Shown here: positions 1 to 9,247 of the stretch, piece after piece
How the letters are laid out: every line of letters begins with the position of its first letter
How positions within the stretch are numbered: the stretch's first letter is position 1
From: Gemmatimonadales bacterium
GTDB lineage: Bacteria; Gemmatimonadota; Gemmatimonadetes; Gemmatimonadales; GWC2-71-9
Direction of reading: 5' to 3'
Length of the DNA: 64,000 bases
Assembly (NCBI GenBank): GCA_036265815.1
Contig: DATAOI010000027.1
Location: 62,001 to 126,000 of the forward strand
Translations under genes and position numbers: made by a program
Notes under the pieces: generated by a model
The model's input: the letters and a program-made list of their open reading frames with translations, nothing else
Database searches by the model: none
What the model was told of the DNA's origin: nothing

Positions 1-2227
1 GATCCAGCGCGACGCGGGTGCGCAGGAACTGCTCCCAACTGTCGACGGAGTCGAGCTGGGCCCGGACCCGCTGGCGCAGGGCGCTGGGAGCGATCGACGA
101 GAGGGCGCCACCCGATCTGCGCCAGAGCTCGTTCAGCTCGTCGACTGCTCGGCGGAGACGCTGCTGGTCCGGATGGGTCGTCTCGCCCGTCAGGAGCGCC
201 TCAGTGAGCGCGTCTCTCGCCACGGCACGAAGCGCCTCGGGAACCTCACCGGTGACCGGCTCCACCTCGGTGTCCAGCTGAAAGCCGAAATACGTTCGCC
301 GCCGCTCCAACGAGAGTCCCTGGTGTTTGCGCGGCCCCCTCAGGACCACCTTTGGCGGGCCGAGCGAGGCGTACTGCCTGACCAGATCGTAGGAGAGGGT
401 AGTGCCCTCGATCCCCGCGCGCGGAATGCCGAACCGGTCGGCAAAGAATCGCAGATTACCGGCGACAGCGCCCCAGCTTCCCGCCACCGAGGTCTTGGAG
501 ACGCGAGCCTCCTGGCCGTCGGCGGTGTGCTCGTCGATCACCAGATCGAACGGCATGATCCGGGCGAGCAGATCGGCCCACAGCTTTCTGAGCTCCTTGG
601 AGGCGTACGGCAACTGCTTGGGCAGCGGCTGCTCCAGGGAGCGGTAGACCGACGCGACACCAAGCGCCGTGTCCTCGATCGCCTTCACCAGCACGCCACG
701 GCGCTCGGCCCACTCGGCCAGCCCGTCCTCGAACAGGTGCCGGGGCAGGCCATACACCAGGCCCACGTATCCGTGCTGGTTGACGGCTTCCGCGTACAGA
801 TTGTACGCCGTGAGATGGTCGCTGCCGCTCACGACGACGCCGTGCAGGTCGCGTTCTTCCCGGGTCATCCGGTGCAGCGAGTCGATGTTGGAGCACACGG
901 CCACGATCGGCACTAGCGCTTCATCCGCATGCACCAGGAGCTCGCCCCAGGCGCGCTCCACCGGCAGCGCCTCCACTTCCCGACCGTACGGGGTGAGGCG
1001 GCCTTCCTCGACCAGGCCTCTGCTCGTGAGCATGCCGAGCGCGCGGCGGTAACTGGTGCGGTCCAGCGGGACCGGGAGGTCGAGGTCCGCCGCATCCACG
1101 CCCAAGGCGGCGCAGGTGATCGCCACCCGCTCGGCGTCTCCCGCCAGCTGGAACTCGGGTGGCGTCGGCCGGAGCTGCTCGAAGACGAGGTCCCGGTCAC
1201 TGAGGATGACGACCTCGCCGTTCGGCACCCGGCCGTGCACCCGGCCGGCCATCTGGAGGATCTCGTTGGATCCCAGATAGAGCCGGTGCAGCACATTGCG
1301 ACCCCGCTCCACCACGTTGCCGTAGCGCGCGTCGTAGATGACGACCGTGTCGAGCCCCCGGACGTTCAATGCCGACTGCCCCGCGGCGGTCATCGCCAGC
1401 AGGAACGGCCGTTCCACCTCTCCTTCCAGAAACGGGCGGATCACTCGAATCGGCTCGCCCCCGTGATAGAACGCTGTGGTGAGGCGCTTCCATTGCTCGC
1501 CCAGTCCCTGGGCCAGCCGCTCCACCTCCGCCCGGGTCGGGACGAACACGGCCACGCCCCGCCGCTCCTTGATCACGTGCCTGATGTAGCGCTCGTTGAG
1601 GAACTCGTCCGGCGTCTGCGGCAGTACCTGCACGTTGGCCCGGCGCGCCGGGTCGAATGCCTCGGTCACCAGCACCTCGGCGCTCTCCAGATACCGGGCG
1701 TAGAACGCGGGGTCGACGGTGGCACTGAGCCAGATGAAGCGGCATCCGGCACGCTTGCCCAGCGCGAGGCACAGCTCCAGTTCGGCCGAGGTCTGGTGGA
1801 TCTCGTCGGCGATGATGGTATCGCGCCCGGTGATGAGATCGTCCTGGAACCAGCGACGCGCGATGCCGGTGGTAACGATGACCACGTTCCAGGTGGGCGT
1901 CTCCGGTGTGGCCTCGCGCTCCCGGTTGACCACGCCGACCTTGAGCGGCTCGCCCAGGATCGCTTCGGCGATGGGCCGGATGCCCAGCGTCTTGCCGGTG
2001 CCGGTGCCCGCGACGATCCCGAACCCCTGGCTCGACCCGGCGAGCTCGCGCATCTCCTGGCCGTGCTCGCGCTCCATGAGGGTGTCGAGGCGCAGACCGA
2101 GGGCCAGCTCGATGGTCTCGCAGGCGGCCCGGGTGGGCGCTATGACGATGACCCGCCCGGTCGGATGGGGGGCGTGTCGAAAGGCGTCGGGATCAGGCGG
2201 GAGATGATGGTCGCGGGCGGGATGCAT
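1..2227 (-). CDS. DEAH-box ATP-dependent helicase, HrpA-like (3' end outside window)
   Basis: About 742 codons are visible; the C-terminus runs off the left edge. From the ATG at 2227 the protein has a P-loop (GTGTGKT, residues 74-80), a DEIH Walker B (141-144), a SAT motif (168-170) and a motif VI with QMAGRVHGR, so it is a superfamily-2 DEAH NTPase. The layout resembles HrpA/HrpB RNA helicases, but the segment after the helicase core is too divergent for me to name a subfamily. It lies 25 bp downstream of the TolB/outer-membrane gene on the same strand and may be cotranscribed. Substrate unknown. Confidence 0.8.
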   Translation of the reverse strand, partial: MHPARDHHLPPDPDAFRHAPHPTGRVIVIAPTRAACETIELALGLRLDTLMEREHGQEMRELAGSSQGFGIVAGTGTGKTLGIRPIAEAILGEPLKVGVVNREREATPETPTWNVVIVTTGIARRWFQDDLITGRDTIIADEIHQTSAELELCLALGKRAGCRFIWLSATVDPAFYARYLESAEVLVTEAFDPARRANVQVLPQTPDEFLNERYIRHVIKERRGVAVFVPTRAEVERLAQGLGEQWKRLTTAFYHGGEPIRVIRPFLEGEVERPFLLAMTAAGQSALNVRGLDTVVIYDARYGNVVERGRNVLHRLYLGSNEILQMAGRVHGRVPNGEVVILSDRDLVFEQLRPTPPEFQLAGDAERVAITCAALGVDAADLDLPVPLDRTSYRRALGMLTSRGLVEEGRLTPYGREVEALPVERAWGELLVHADEALVPIVAVCSNIDSLHRMTREERDLHGVVVSGSDHLTAYNLYAEAVNQHGYVGLVYGLPRHLFEDGLAEWAERRGVLVKAIEDTALGVASVYRSLEQPLPKQLPYASKELRKLWADLLARIMPFDLVIDEHTADGQEARVSKTSVAGSWGAVAGNLRFFADRFGIPRAGIEGTTLSYDLVRQYASLGPPKVVLRGPRKHQGLSLERRRTYFGFQLDTEVEPVTGEVPEALRAVARDALTEALLTGETTHPDQQRLRRAVDELNELWRRSGGALSSIAPSALRQRVRAQLDSVDSWEQFLRTRVALD

Positions 2228-2252
2228 GGCGGAAGATAGCTACCACCGTGCA

Positions 2253-5200
2253 TCAAAATCCCGGTTGGAAGTTGAACTCCCAGACCCAATGCTTATCGGG
2301 CCGCTGGAACGGGTGGACCAGGTCGGCTTCGATCACGGCGAAGCCGAAGAGATTGAAGCGAAGCCCAGCCCCGGCACTGAAGACGGCCTTTCGATCGCCG
2401 CCGGTCAGACTCGGCTCGTTGTTGGTATCCCAGGCCAGGCCGCCGTCACCGAAGAGCGTGAAATCGAGTGGAAGCGCGCCGTAGTAGCCCGAACCGACAC
2501 CCAGCACACCCAGCAGCGGGAACCGGAGCTCGAGATTGCCCACCACCATTCTGCTGCCGAGCAGCTGGTCGAACGCCGGGCAGGCGTTGGGCTGGTCGGC
2601 CGGAGGATGACACTCGGAGGCGTCGAAGGAGCCCAGTTGGTAGCCGTGGACCAGACCGCTGTACCCGAGGAAGAGCGGCTGGAGCCGGGGGTCCTCCCCG
2701 CCCGAGCCGTACCGTCCGTAGTGCAGAATCCTCCCGGCGATCGTAAATGGACGCGCGGGCATGAAGTAGTGGCGATAGTCCGCCAGCACGCCGAGATAAT
2801 CGATCGATCCGACCGTCGGGCTCAGCTCCAGCCGGTAACGCTGCCCGAGGATGGGGCCGGTGGCCCCGAAGAACGAGTTGTCGTAGACCAGCGCCAGGCT
2901 GGCCATGCCCAGATTGAGCGCGCTGCCGGCCGGCAGATCTTCCTTCTGGTCCAGAATCTTGTCCCCGTTGAGCCCGAAGCCGATGGTGCGGAGCTCCTGG
3001 TCGAACGAGATGTTGCTGTAGCCGGCCGAGAAATCCAGGCGCTGCACCTCGTTGAAGGGATAGGACACGAGCCCCTGGATGTCCCGGTTGGTCTGTCGAA
3101 GGCGGAGCTCCTGCTCCACGAACACCGGCTCCCCGTTCAGGGTGGTGGTCCCGCTGGCGAACGCTCCAGTGGTATAGGGGACCTGGTCGACAACCGCCGC
3201 CCAGTTGATCCGGTGGCTCATGTTCTGGTACGCCACCAGCGCGGTCACGTCCTTGAGTCCGCCATTCACCTGGAGCGCGGTGGCGAGGTTGTGGTTTCCC
3301 AGCATGTCACTGAAGTACAGCGCCGCCCCGCCGCCGATGTAAGTGCCGAACTCGCTGGTGCCGACGCCCAGGCTGGGCTGGCCGACGTAGGTGAGCGCGA
3401 GCGCCGGATGGTACGGCTGGGTGGCAAACTCCTCGGCGCTCGCGGGGAGGCCAGTGGTCGGGTCGCTCAGGACCCGTTGCACCAGCGACTTCGATCGGTC
3501 CTGCGGCGGGAGCACCTGCGCGTTCCGCTGCGGCGGCCGTGTCATGGCGGCGCCCGCGAGTACCGCCGCGCTGTCGATCGCGTACACCTCGTAGCCATTG
3601 GTCCGAAACACGCTGTAGACCAGCCGACCAGTGCGTTGCGCCACGGACATGGCGGGGCTGGTCTCGGTGATCCCGCTCGCCCCCGTAAACAGATCGGTGA
3701 TCCGGCGGAGCTCTCCGTCGGCCAGACGAACCCGGTAGATGTTGCTCACGCCGTCGGGATCGGAGATGAAGTAGAGGCTGCCCCCGTCCGGCGACCAGTG
3801 CGGGTCCAGGTGCTTCGCGCCTTCGAAGCCGGGGACCGCGGTGATGTGTCCGGTCGAGGGGTCGATCAGGGCGAGCCCATACGGTCCGATGGCCAGGTCG
3901 TCCAGCTTGGTGGTGAATCGGTCGGTCGCGAACGCGATGGTCTTTCCGTCCGGCGACCAGGCCGGCTGCAGCTCCGCGAACTGATCGGTGGTGAGGCGAG
4001 TCAGCTTGTTGTCCTGCAGATCATAGATGAACAGGTCCGTGAGACCGCCGGAGAGCCCCGAGAAGACGACCGCCCGCCCGTCGGGAGAGAGGCTGGGGTT
4101 GAGGATCTCCCCCAACTGGGGCAGGCGCACCTCACGCTCGATCCTGCCCCGCGCCACATCATAGAGATCCAGCACCGGCCGGCCGGCGGAGAGCCCCGCA
4201 AACACGAAACGACTCCCGTCGGCAGACCAGCTTCCCGCCGACTGGATGAACTGCAGGCTCTGCAGGTGGGGATCGAGCGCGGTCCGGGTGATCTGCCGCT
4301 CCACCTTGCCGGTCTCGGCATTGGCCAGGTAGAGATCGATGGAGAAGAGTCCTCGGTCGGAGAAGAACATCATCTGCTTGCCGTCCGGGCTGACCGACGG
4401 CGACACATTGTACTGTCCCGCCTCTTCGCGGACCCCGATCAGGCGGGGGCCGTACGTCCCCGGCGCCTGGGTCGTGGCCTCCAGCGGATCGTAGGCGGCG
4501 TGGGTCGCTTCGTGCCAGCGAGCCACGAGCTGATCGGGCGTGAGGTTGAGGACGCCTCGGATCGCCTGATCGATGTTGCGCATCCGTCCGGCCTGCTGGA
4601 GCAGATCGCCGATCCGCTCGTCTCCCCATTCCCCGCCGACATACGCCAGCAGCGCCTGTCCGTAGCGATAGGGGAAGTAGCGCGGATCGTCGAGCTGGCG
4701 ATACGAGGGCAGGCTGTCCTTCACACTGTCCTGAACCCCGCCCCGCATCCACATCGCCGTCAGCGGCGCGGAAGGCCCGAGCGAGAGATACTCGGCCATC
4801 CCCTCGATGAACCAGAGGGGGAGCTCGGTGGCGGCGGGCTGCCGGCCGCGCGCGTTGGGATTGCCCGAGCCGGTGATGTCGTATTGGAACGCGTGGACCA
4901 GCTCGTGGCCGATCACATGATTCAGGTCGTCGAGGGTGCCCCCGGTGGGAAGCACGATCCTCCGGCGAAGCCCCTCGGTGACCCCGCCGGTACCCTCACC
5001 CAGTCCCTCCACCACGTTGGTCTGCTGGAACTGCGACTGGGTGGCGTAGAGTATCAGCGGCTGGCGGCCCCGGAGCGGATGATGGAAAACGGTGCTCAGG
5101 CGGGTGTACCAGCGCTCGGCCATGCGTCCCGCGACCGAGGCGGCGTCTCGCTCCGAGGGATAGAAGTAGATGTCGAAGTGCGCGGTCCGCAGCACCTTGA

Positions 5201-5330
5201 AGTCGAAGCTTTCGTACTGGACCTTGTTGCGGCCGAAGTACTGGGCTTGCGCGGAGGGCGTGGCTGACGAGGCAAGAACGCCGGCGAGAAGCCAGGTCAC
5301 AGCCCTGCAGCCGGCGCGAGATAGGTTCAT
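2253..5330 (-). CDS. Secreted gluzincin-like protease, TolB propeller and outer-membrane barrel
   Basis: 1025 aa from the ATG at 5330, chosen because it directly precedes a signal peptide ending near AQAQ (residue 30). An HELVH zinc motif (142-146) is followed by WFIEGMAEY, which supplies the third (Glu) ligand of a peptidase-MA-type gluzincin. The middle, roughly residues 300-620, has repeated SPDGK/WSPDG blades of a TolB/DPP-like beta-propeller. The last ~350 residues alternate hydrophobic and polar strands and end in F (EFNFQPGF), as in a bacterial surface-antigen/BamA-type outer-membrane barrel. Such three-part proteins occur in Gemmatimonadota. The zinc motif looks intact, but activity and substrate cannot be read from sequence. 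Confidence 0.82.
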   Translation of the reverse strand: MNLSRAGCRAVTWLLAGVLASSATPSAQAQYFGRNKVQYESFDFKVLRTAHFDIYFYPSERDAASVAGRMAERWYTRLSTVFHHPLRGRQPLILYATQSQFQQTNVVEGLGEGTGGVTEGLRRRIVLPTGGTLDDLNHVIGHELVHAFQYDITGSGNPNARGRQPAATELPLWFIEGMAEYLSLGPSAPLTAMWMRGGVQDSVKDSLPSYRQLDDPRYFPYRYGQALLAYVGGEWGDERIGDLLQQAGRMRNIDQAIRGVLNLTPDQLVARWHEATHAAYDPLEATTQAPGTYGPRLIGVREEAGQYNVSPSVSPDGKQMMFFSDRGLFSIDLYLANAETGKVERQITRTALDPHLQSLQFIQSAGSWSADGSRFVFAGLSAGRPVLDLYDVARGRIEREVRLPQLGEILNPSLSPDGRAVVFSGLSGGLTDLFIYDLQDNKLTRLTTDQFAELQPAWSPDGKTIAFATDRFTTKLDDLAIGPYGLALIDPSTGHITAVPGFEGAKHLDPHWSPDGGSLYFISDPDGVSNIYRVRLADGELRRITDLFTGASGITETSPAMSVAQRTGRLVYSVFRTNGYEVYAIDSAAVLAGAAMTRPPQRNAQVLPPQDRSKSLVQRVLSDPTTGLPASAEEFATQPYHPALALTYVGQPSLGVGTSEFGTYIGGGAALYFSDMLGNHNLATALQVNGGLKDVTALVAYQNMSHRINWAAVVDQVPYTTGAFASGTTTLNGEPVFVEQELRLRQTNRDIQGLVSYPFNEVQRLDFSAGYSNISFDQELRTIGFGLNGDKILDQKEDLPAGSALNLGMASLALVYDNSFFGATGPILGQRYRLELSPTVGSIDYLGVLADYRHYFMPARPFTIAGRILHYGRYGSGGEDPRLQPLFLGYSGLVHGYQLGSFDASECHPPADQPNACPAFDQLLGSRMVVGNLELRFPLLGVLGVGSGYYGALPLDFTLFGDGGLAWDTNNEPSLTGGDRKAVFSAGAGLRFNLFGFAVIEADLVHPFQRPDKHWVWEFNFQPGF

Positions 5331-5400
5331 AGCTCCAGCATATCCGTGAATGCCTCGGAGCAACTCCTGCTCTCGGGGCAAGTCCTCCTGCAGTCATCTA

Positions 5401-5478
5401 TGTGCCGGGCCTCGCCGCCGCTGTGATCCGGCACACAGAGGCCGATAGCACAAATATCCCCGCGGGGTGCGGGGATAT
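5401..5478. repeat. Two inverted repeats between minus-strand genes
   Basis: The first pair is TGTGCCGG (5401-5408) with CCGGCACA (5428-5435). The second is ATATCCCC (5454-5461) with GGGGATAT (5471-5478), a perfect 8-bp stem over a 9-nt loop. Both lie between the end of the small secreted protein gene and the start of the TolB/barrel gene. They could terminate the upstream gene or serve as operator sites; neither has a clear T tract. Confidence 0.45.
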
Positions 5479-5537
5479 CTGCTGCTGGAACGGGCCTGGA
5501 TCTGGGAGATCGGGCGCCGGATCGGCGCATGGACAGG

Positions 5538-5999
5538 TCAGTCGTCCCAGTCGTGACGGTCGTGCTGGCGGTCATGGTCCCGGTCGTAACGGTCGCCATC
5601 ATACCGGTCGTCCATCCTGGACTCGCGGTAGTAGCGGCCGCCGCGCTCGTACACCACCACCGGCCGCAGTCCGGGGCGATCGAGACTCCGATCGAAGTAG
5701 CGTCCATCGATGTAGTAGAGCGTCACCGGGCGATAGCCGAACCGGCTCCAGTGTCCATATCGGTGATGCCGGACGCGCTCGACTACGATGACTCGCGGCG
5801 CGACGACCACGCGGCGGACCGGCACGCGCCGGTAGACGACCGGCTGGCGGCCATAGGTCGAATAGCCATTGCCGATGAACACGCGACTTGCGACCGGACC
5901 AGTTCGGAGAACGATGTCTGCCTGGACCTGCTGGGCGTTGGCCGGCCCCGCGAGAAGGAGGGCGGTGAGCAGCGAGCCGGCGGCGATGCTGGTTCTCAT
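5538..5999 (-). CDS. Small secreted Arg/Tyr/Asp-rich protein, function unknown
   Basis: 153 aa from ATG 5999, the start that directly precedes a signal peptide (MRTSIAAG...LLLAGPANAQQ). The mature part is rich in Arg, Val and Tyr (VVYRRVPVRRVVV) and ends in a charged Asp/Arg/His tail with DRYDRDHDR-type repeats. I recognise no domain. The tail could bind metal or polyanions, which is speculation. Confidence 0.6.
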   Translation of the reverse strand: MRTSIAAGSLLTALLLAGPANAQQVQADIVLRTGPVASRVFIGNGYSTYGRQPVVYRRVPVRRVVVAPRVIVVERVRHHRYGHWSRFGYRPVTLYYIDGRYFDRSLDRPGLRPVVVYERGGRYYRESRMDDRYDGDRYDRDHDRQHDRHDWDD

Positions 6000-6144
6000 A
6001 AAGGCCTCGGTTGGGAGCGGGTTGCCTGCCGCCGCCCGAAATGCGAGCCTCATGCCAGCGCGTAAGTCGTTGGGAGAATTGGTTCGGCACCAGATCGCCG
6101 AGCCCAACGCGTCCTGCTTAGGGACGCCTGCCATCCGGTTCAGG

Positions 6145-6402
6145 TCACCGGCCCAGCGCTGGCGCTGCGGCCTCGGCGCGCTCCGCCGCCTGGGCATCCT
6201 CCCACTCGCAGACGACGTGAAACGCGGTCTCCCGGTCGAGCGCGAAGGCGCGCATGAGATAGGGAATGGCGCCGTACATGTTGCTGCGGCCGGATGCCCT
6301 GAGGCGCTTAAGAAAAGGAAAGAAGCGGGCGGCAGGACTTCGCCGCTCCCGGGGCGTCGGATGGGGGAGGGCCGCTTTGCGTCGCGTTAACTGCCTGTTC
6401 AT
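6145..6402 (-). CDS. Small conserved-looking hypothetical protein
   Basis: 85 aa from ATG 6402. The N-terminus is basic (NRQLTRRKAALPHP) and the C-terminal half looks folded (SNMYGAIPYLMRAFALDRETAFHVVCEWEDAQAAE), which favours a real gene over a chance frame. It reads away from fae, sharing a 301-bp divergent region. Function unknown. Confidence 0.5.
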   Translation of the reverse strand: MNRQLTRRKAALPHPTPRERRSPAARFFPFLKRLRASGRSNMYGAIPYLMRAFALDRETAFHVVCEWEDAQAAERAEAAAPALGR

Positions 6403-6703
6403 AATGAGCTTAGATCTCGGCTGAGCACTCCCGAATATAACCCGAACAAAATTTGCCGGCAAGCCGTTCGGCCCGCCAACGGAGCGGCAACCTGCTCCTT
6501 GACACCGAAATCGGCGGGGTCCATACTATTGGCCTCTACGCAGGACCTGCGTTGCCCAGAAGAGCTACCCGCGTACGTTGCGGGACCGCGTGGCTTCGCT
6601 CTCTTCCACGTCGCTCCGGTGCCGGCTCACTCTTCGTCACATCGAGCAGCGTATGCTTCGCGAAATCCTCTCGTTCCTCACCAAATCGCACATGGAGGCA
6701 GGT
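6403..6703. other. Divergent intergenic region upstream of fae
   Basis: 301 bp between the small minus-strand gene and fae. It is more AT-rich near 6410-6460 and contains a promoter-like element for fae at 6499-6527 (listed separately). I see no tRNA, repeat or convincing small gene. Confidence 0.6.
6499..6527 (+). promoter_or_regulatory. Sigma-70-like promoter for fae
   Basis: A perfect -35 box, TTGACA (6499-6504), is followed after 17 bp by CATACT (6522-6527), which matches TATAAT at 4 of 6 positions. The predicted start near 6534 leaves a ~170-nt 5' untranslated region before the fae ATG. Confidence 0.5.
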
Positions 6704-7216
6704 ATGGCCGCGGATTTCTTTATCGGTGAATCGCTCGTTGGTGACGGCAACGAGATCGCCCACATCGATCTCATCATCGGGTCGAAGGCCGGGCCGGCTG
6801 GCGCCGCCTTCGTGAACGCGCTCTCCACCAACACGGACGGCTTCAATCACCTGCTCGCCGTAGTGACCCCGAACCTCCCGGCCAAACCCGATACGCTGCT
6901 CTTCAACAAGGTGACCATCAAGGGCGCCAAGCAGGCGGTGCAGATGTTCGGTCCGGCGCAGGCCGCGGTCGCGCGCGCGGTGATGGACTCGGTCAACGAA
7001 GGAGTCATCTCGAAGCAGCAGGCCAGCGATTACTGCGTCCTGGTGGGCGTGTTCATCCACTGGCAGGCGGAAGACGACAAGAAGATCTACTCCTTCAACT
7101 ACACCGCCACCAAGGAGTCGATCGCCCGGGCACTGCAGAACAAGCCGTCGGTGGACGAGGTCCTGCAGAAGTACAAGGCTGCCCGTCATCCGTTCGCCAG
7201 CGGCGCTGAGGGCTGA
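6704..7216 (+). CDS. fae: Formaldehyde-activating enzyme
   Basis: Catalyses condensation of formaldehyde with H4MPT to methylene-H4MPT in the cytoplasm. 170 aa, the usual length for stand-alone Fae. The start at 6704 has GGAGG (6694-6698) just upstream and begins [26 protein letters not shown]; the His of the AHID segment (H20) is in the position of the proposed catalytic base. The conserved core ([50 protein letters not shown]) is present. It has its own promoter-like site and a strong terminator downstream, so it is probably transcribed apart from the mtdB run, as suits an abundant formaldehyde-trapping enzyme. Confidence 0.96.
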   Translation: MAADFFIGESLVGDGNEIAHIDLIIGSKAGPAGAAFVNALSTNTDGFNHLLAVVTPNLPAKPDTLLFNKVTIKGAKQAVQMFGPAQAAVARAVMDSVNEGVISKQQASDYCVLVGVFIHWQAEDDKKIYSFNYTATKESIARALQNKPSVDEVLQKYKAARHPFASGAEG

Positions 7217-7245
7217 TCGTACAGTCCCGCTGTATCGTGGATCAG

Positions 7246-7283
7246 CGAGGGGCGGCCCGCGTTGGGGGCGCCCCTCGTCTTTT
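7246..7283 (+). terminator. Intrinsic terminator after fae
   Basis: A perfect 9-bp stem, CGAGGGGCG (7246-7254) with CGCCCCTCG (7269-7277), is followed by TCTTTTCC. It lies 29 nt past the fae stop and separates fae from mtdB. Confidence 0.75.
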
Positions 7284-7323
7284 CCTGGACCCTTGACGCC
7301 CCTCACGGGAGAAACTTCGGCCG

Positions 7324-8196
7324 ATGCGCAAGCTCCTGCTGCAGCTCGACAGCTCCCGCTTGCCGAGCGTCTTCGACCAGGTGGTGGCCTACGACGCGGG
7401 TGCGGACGCCGTCATGAGCTACGGAGGCGTCACCGAAGGTGACGTCCGCGACCTCATTCATGGCTGCATCTTCACCCGAGGTCCCAAGGACCTGCACAAC
7501 ACGGCGGTCTGGATCGGCGGCAGCAACATGTCTGCCGGCGAACAGCTGCTGGCCATCGCCCAGGACTCGCTGTTCGGCGACTTCAAGGTGTCGATCATGC
7601 TCGACTCCAATGGATCCAACACCACGGCGGTGGCGGCAGTGGTGAAGATCGAGGAGACGGTGGGCGAGGTGCGGGGCAAGCGCGTCGTCATCATCGCGGG
7701 CACCGGTCCGGTAGGACAGCGCGCTGCCGGACTCCTCGCCAAGGGAGGCGCCGAGGTGGTGATCACGTCGCGCAAGCCGGAACAGGGCGAACGGGCCCGC
7801 CGCTCCATCGGCGAGCGGTTCGATGTTCCGGTGGAGGCGGTCACCATGGCCGACGCCTCGCATGCGGCCGAGGTGCTGGACGGCGCCCATATCCTGCTCA
7901 ACTCGGGCCCCGCGGGCGTCACCATGGTCCCCAAAGCAGCCTGGGCCCGCCGGTCGGGGCTCGAGGTGGCAGTCGACCTCAACGCGGTGCCGCCACTCGG
8001 CATCGAAGGCGTGGAGGTGAACGACGAGGGAATCGAACGGGAGGGCATCACCGTGTTCGGCGCCTTCGGGGTGGGAAACTTCAAGACCAAGCTGCACAAG
8101 GCCTGTATCGTCCGGCTGTTCGAGCGCAACGACCTGGTTCTGGATGCCGAGGCGATTGCGGATGTCGCTCGGGGGCTGAGCATGCAGAAGCGCTGA
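7324..8196 (+). CDS. mtdB: NAD(P)-dependent methylene-H4MPT dehydrogenase
   Basis: 290 aa. Oxidises methylene-H4MPT to methenyl-H4MPT. The N-terminal domain has DQVVAYDAGADAVMSYGGV and DSNGSNTTAVAAV, typical of MtdA/MtdB; the Rossmann part has the nucleotide loop GTGPVGQRAA near residue 127, followed by ITSRKPEQGERA. MtdB rather than MtdA is preferred because the locus is a complete H4MPT cluster and the length fits; the NAD versus NADP choice cannot be settled by eye. A GGGAGA Shine-Dalgarno precedes the start, and the DUF1464 gene begins 3 bp after the stop. Confidence 0.92.
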   Translation: MRKLLLQLDSSRLPSVFDQVVAYDAGADAVMSYGGVTEGDVRDLIHGCIFTRGPKDLHNTAVWIGGSNMSAGEQLLAIAQDSLFGDFKVSIMLDSNGSNTTAVAAVVKIEETVGEVRGKRVVIIAGTGPVGQRAAGLLAKGGAEVVITSRKPEQGERARRSIGERFDVPVEAVTMADASHAAEVLDGAHILLNSGPAGVTMVPKAAWARRSGLEVAVDLNAVPPLGIEGVEVNDEGIEREGITVFGAFGVGNFKTKLHKACIVRLFERNDLVLDAEAIADVARGLSMQKR

Positions 8197-8199
8197 CCG

Positions 8200-9246
8200 A
8201 TGCCGCGCGTCGTCGGGGTCGATCCGGGAACGGTGAGCCTCGACCTGTGCGGCCTGGAGGACGGTCGGCTGATCCTGGATGCGACCTGGCCCACCGCGGA
8301 GGCGCTGGCCGAGCCCCGGCGATTGCTCGAGCGTCTGGTGGCGGCGGGTCCGCTGGACCTGGTCCTGGGGCCATCGGGCTACGGTCTCCCGCTTCGCCGC
8401 GCTGCCGAAGCTACCGAGGAGGAGCTGCGGCTGGCGTTCCTGGCGGCGCCGGAGGATCCCGGTGGGATCGGCGGGCTGCGCAACCTGGTACGCATTCTCG
8501 GTAGCTCGGGGCTGCCGGTCGTTTTGGGGCCCGGTGTCATTCACCTCGACACCGTTCCCCGTCACCGCAAGCTCAACCGGGTGGACCTCGGGACGGCCGA
8601 CAAGCTTTGCGCCGCGGCGCTCGCCATTCAGGACCAGGCGGTCCGCCGGGACCGACAGGTAGACCAGGTCTCCCTCATCCTCCTGGAAATGGGAGGTGCC
8701 TTCACGGCCGGAGTTTCGGTCCAAGCAGGCAGAGTCGTGGATGGCTTGGGCGGAACGGCCGGACCGATCGGATGGCAGGCGCCAGGTGCATGGGATGGGG
8801 AGGTGGCATTCCTGGCCGGCGAGGTGACCAAAGCCGCGCTCTTCCGTGGCGGCGTGACCTCGGTGCTGGAGCGCGGCCCCGCCGATCAGGAGCAGGCCCT
8901 TCAGGCGTACGTGGAAGGCGCGATCAAGGCGGTGCATCAACTTCGGGTGTCGACGCCGGAGGCCGACGAGATTCTGATCTCCGGGCGCATGGCCGCGGAC
9001 CCCGCCATCCGCGCCCGGCTCGAAGAAGGCGTCGCGGGAATCGGGCCGGTCCGGCTGCTGCACGGATTCGCCCAAGTGGCCAAGCAGGGGGCCCAGGGCG
9101 CCGCGCTCATTGCGGACGGGCTGGCCGGTGGCGCGCACCAGGCGCTGGTGGAGCGACTGAGGATTCGGGAGGCGATGGGAACCGTGCTGGATCACCTCTA
9201 CGTCATCGATCCGGACCACGCGCGCCGGCGGCTCGGTCTCGCCTAA
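8200..9246 (+). CDS. DUF1464 family protein (ASKHA-kinase-like), H4MPT-linked
   Basis: 348 aa. It starts with an ASKHA phosphate-loop-like strand (VVGVDPGTVSLDLCGL) and contains LILLEMGGAFTAGVSVQAGRVVDGLGGTAGPIGW and EILISGRMAADPAIRARL, the pattern of the DUF1464 'predicted butyrate kinase' family. Homologues occur in methanogens and H4MPT-using methylotrophs, so a role in cofactor synthesis or C1 transfer is likely, but no reaction is established that I know of. Only 3 bp separate it from mtdB and 1 bp from the next gene. Confidence 0.8.
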   Translation: MPRVVGVDPGTVSLDLCGLEDGRLILDATWPTAEALAEPRRLLERLVAAGPLDLVLGPSGYGLPLRRAAEATEEELRLAFLAAPEDPGGIGGLRNLVRILGSSGLPVVLGPGVIHLDTVPRHRKLNRVDLGTADKLCAAALAIQDQAVRRDRQVDQVSLILLEMGGAFTAGVSVQAGRVVDGLGGTAGPIGWQAPGAWDGEVAFLAGEVTKAALFRGGVTSVLERGPADQEQALQAYVEGAIKAVHQLRVSTPEADEILISGRMAADPAIRARLEEGVAGIGPVRLLHGFAQVAKQGAQGAALIADGLAGGAHQALVERLRIREAMGTVLDHLYVIDPDHARRRLGLA

Positions 9247-9247
9247 G

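Noticed and set aside
2226-5267. Very long plus-strand open frame (>1000 codons) opposite the TolB/barrel gene
   Set aside because: Its translation is Arg/Glu/Val/Gly/His-rich with no domain, signal or Shine-Dalgarno; the minus strand carries clear motifs. A high-GC antisense shadow.
7303-9219. 638-codon minus-strand frame opposite mtdB and DUF1464
   Set aside because: His/Arg/Gln-rich shadow with no recognisable motif; the plus-strand genes are certain.
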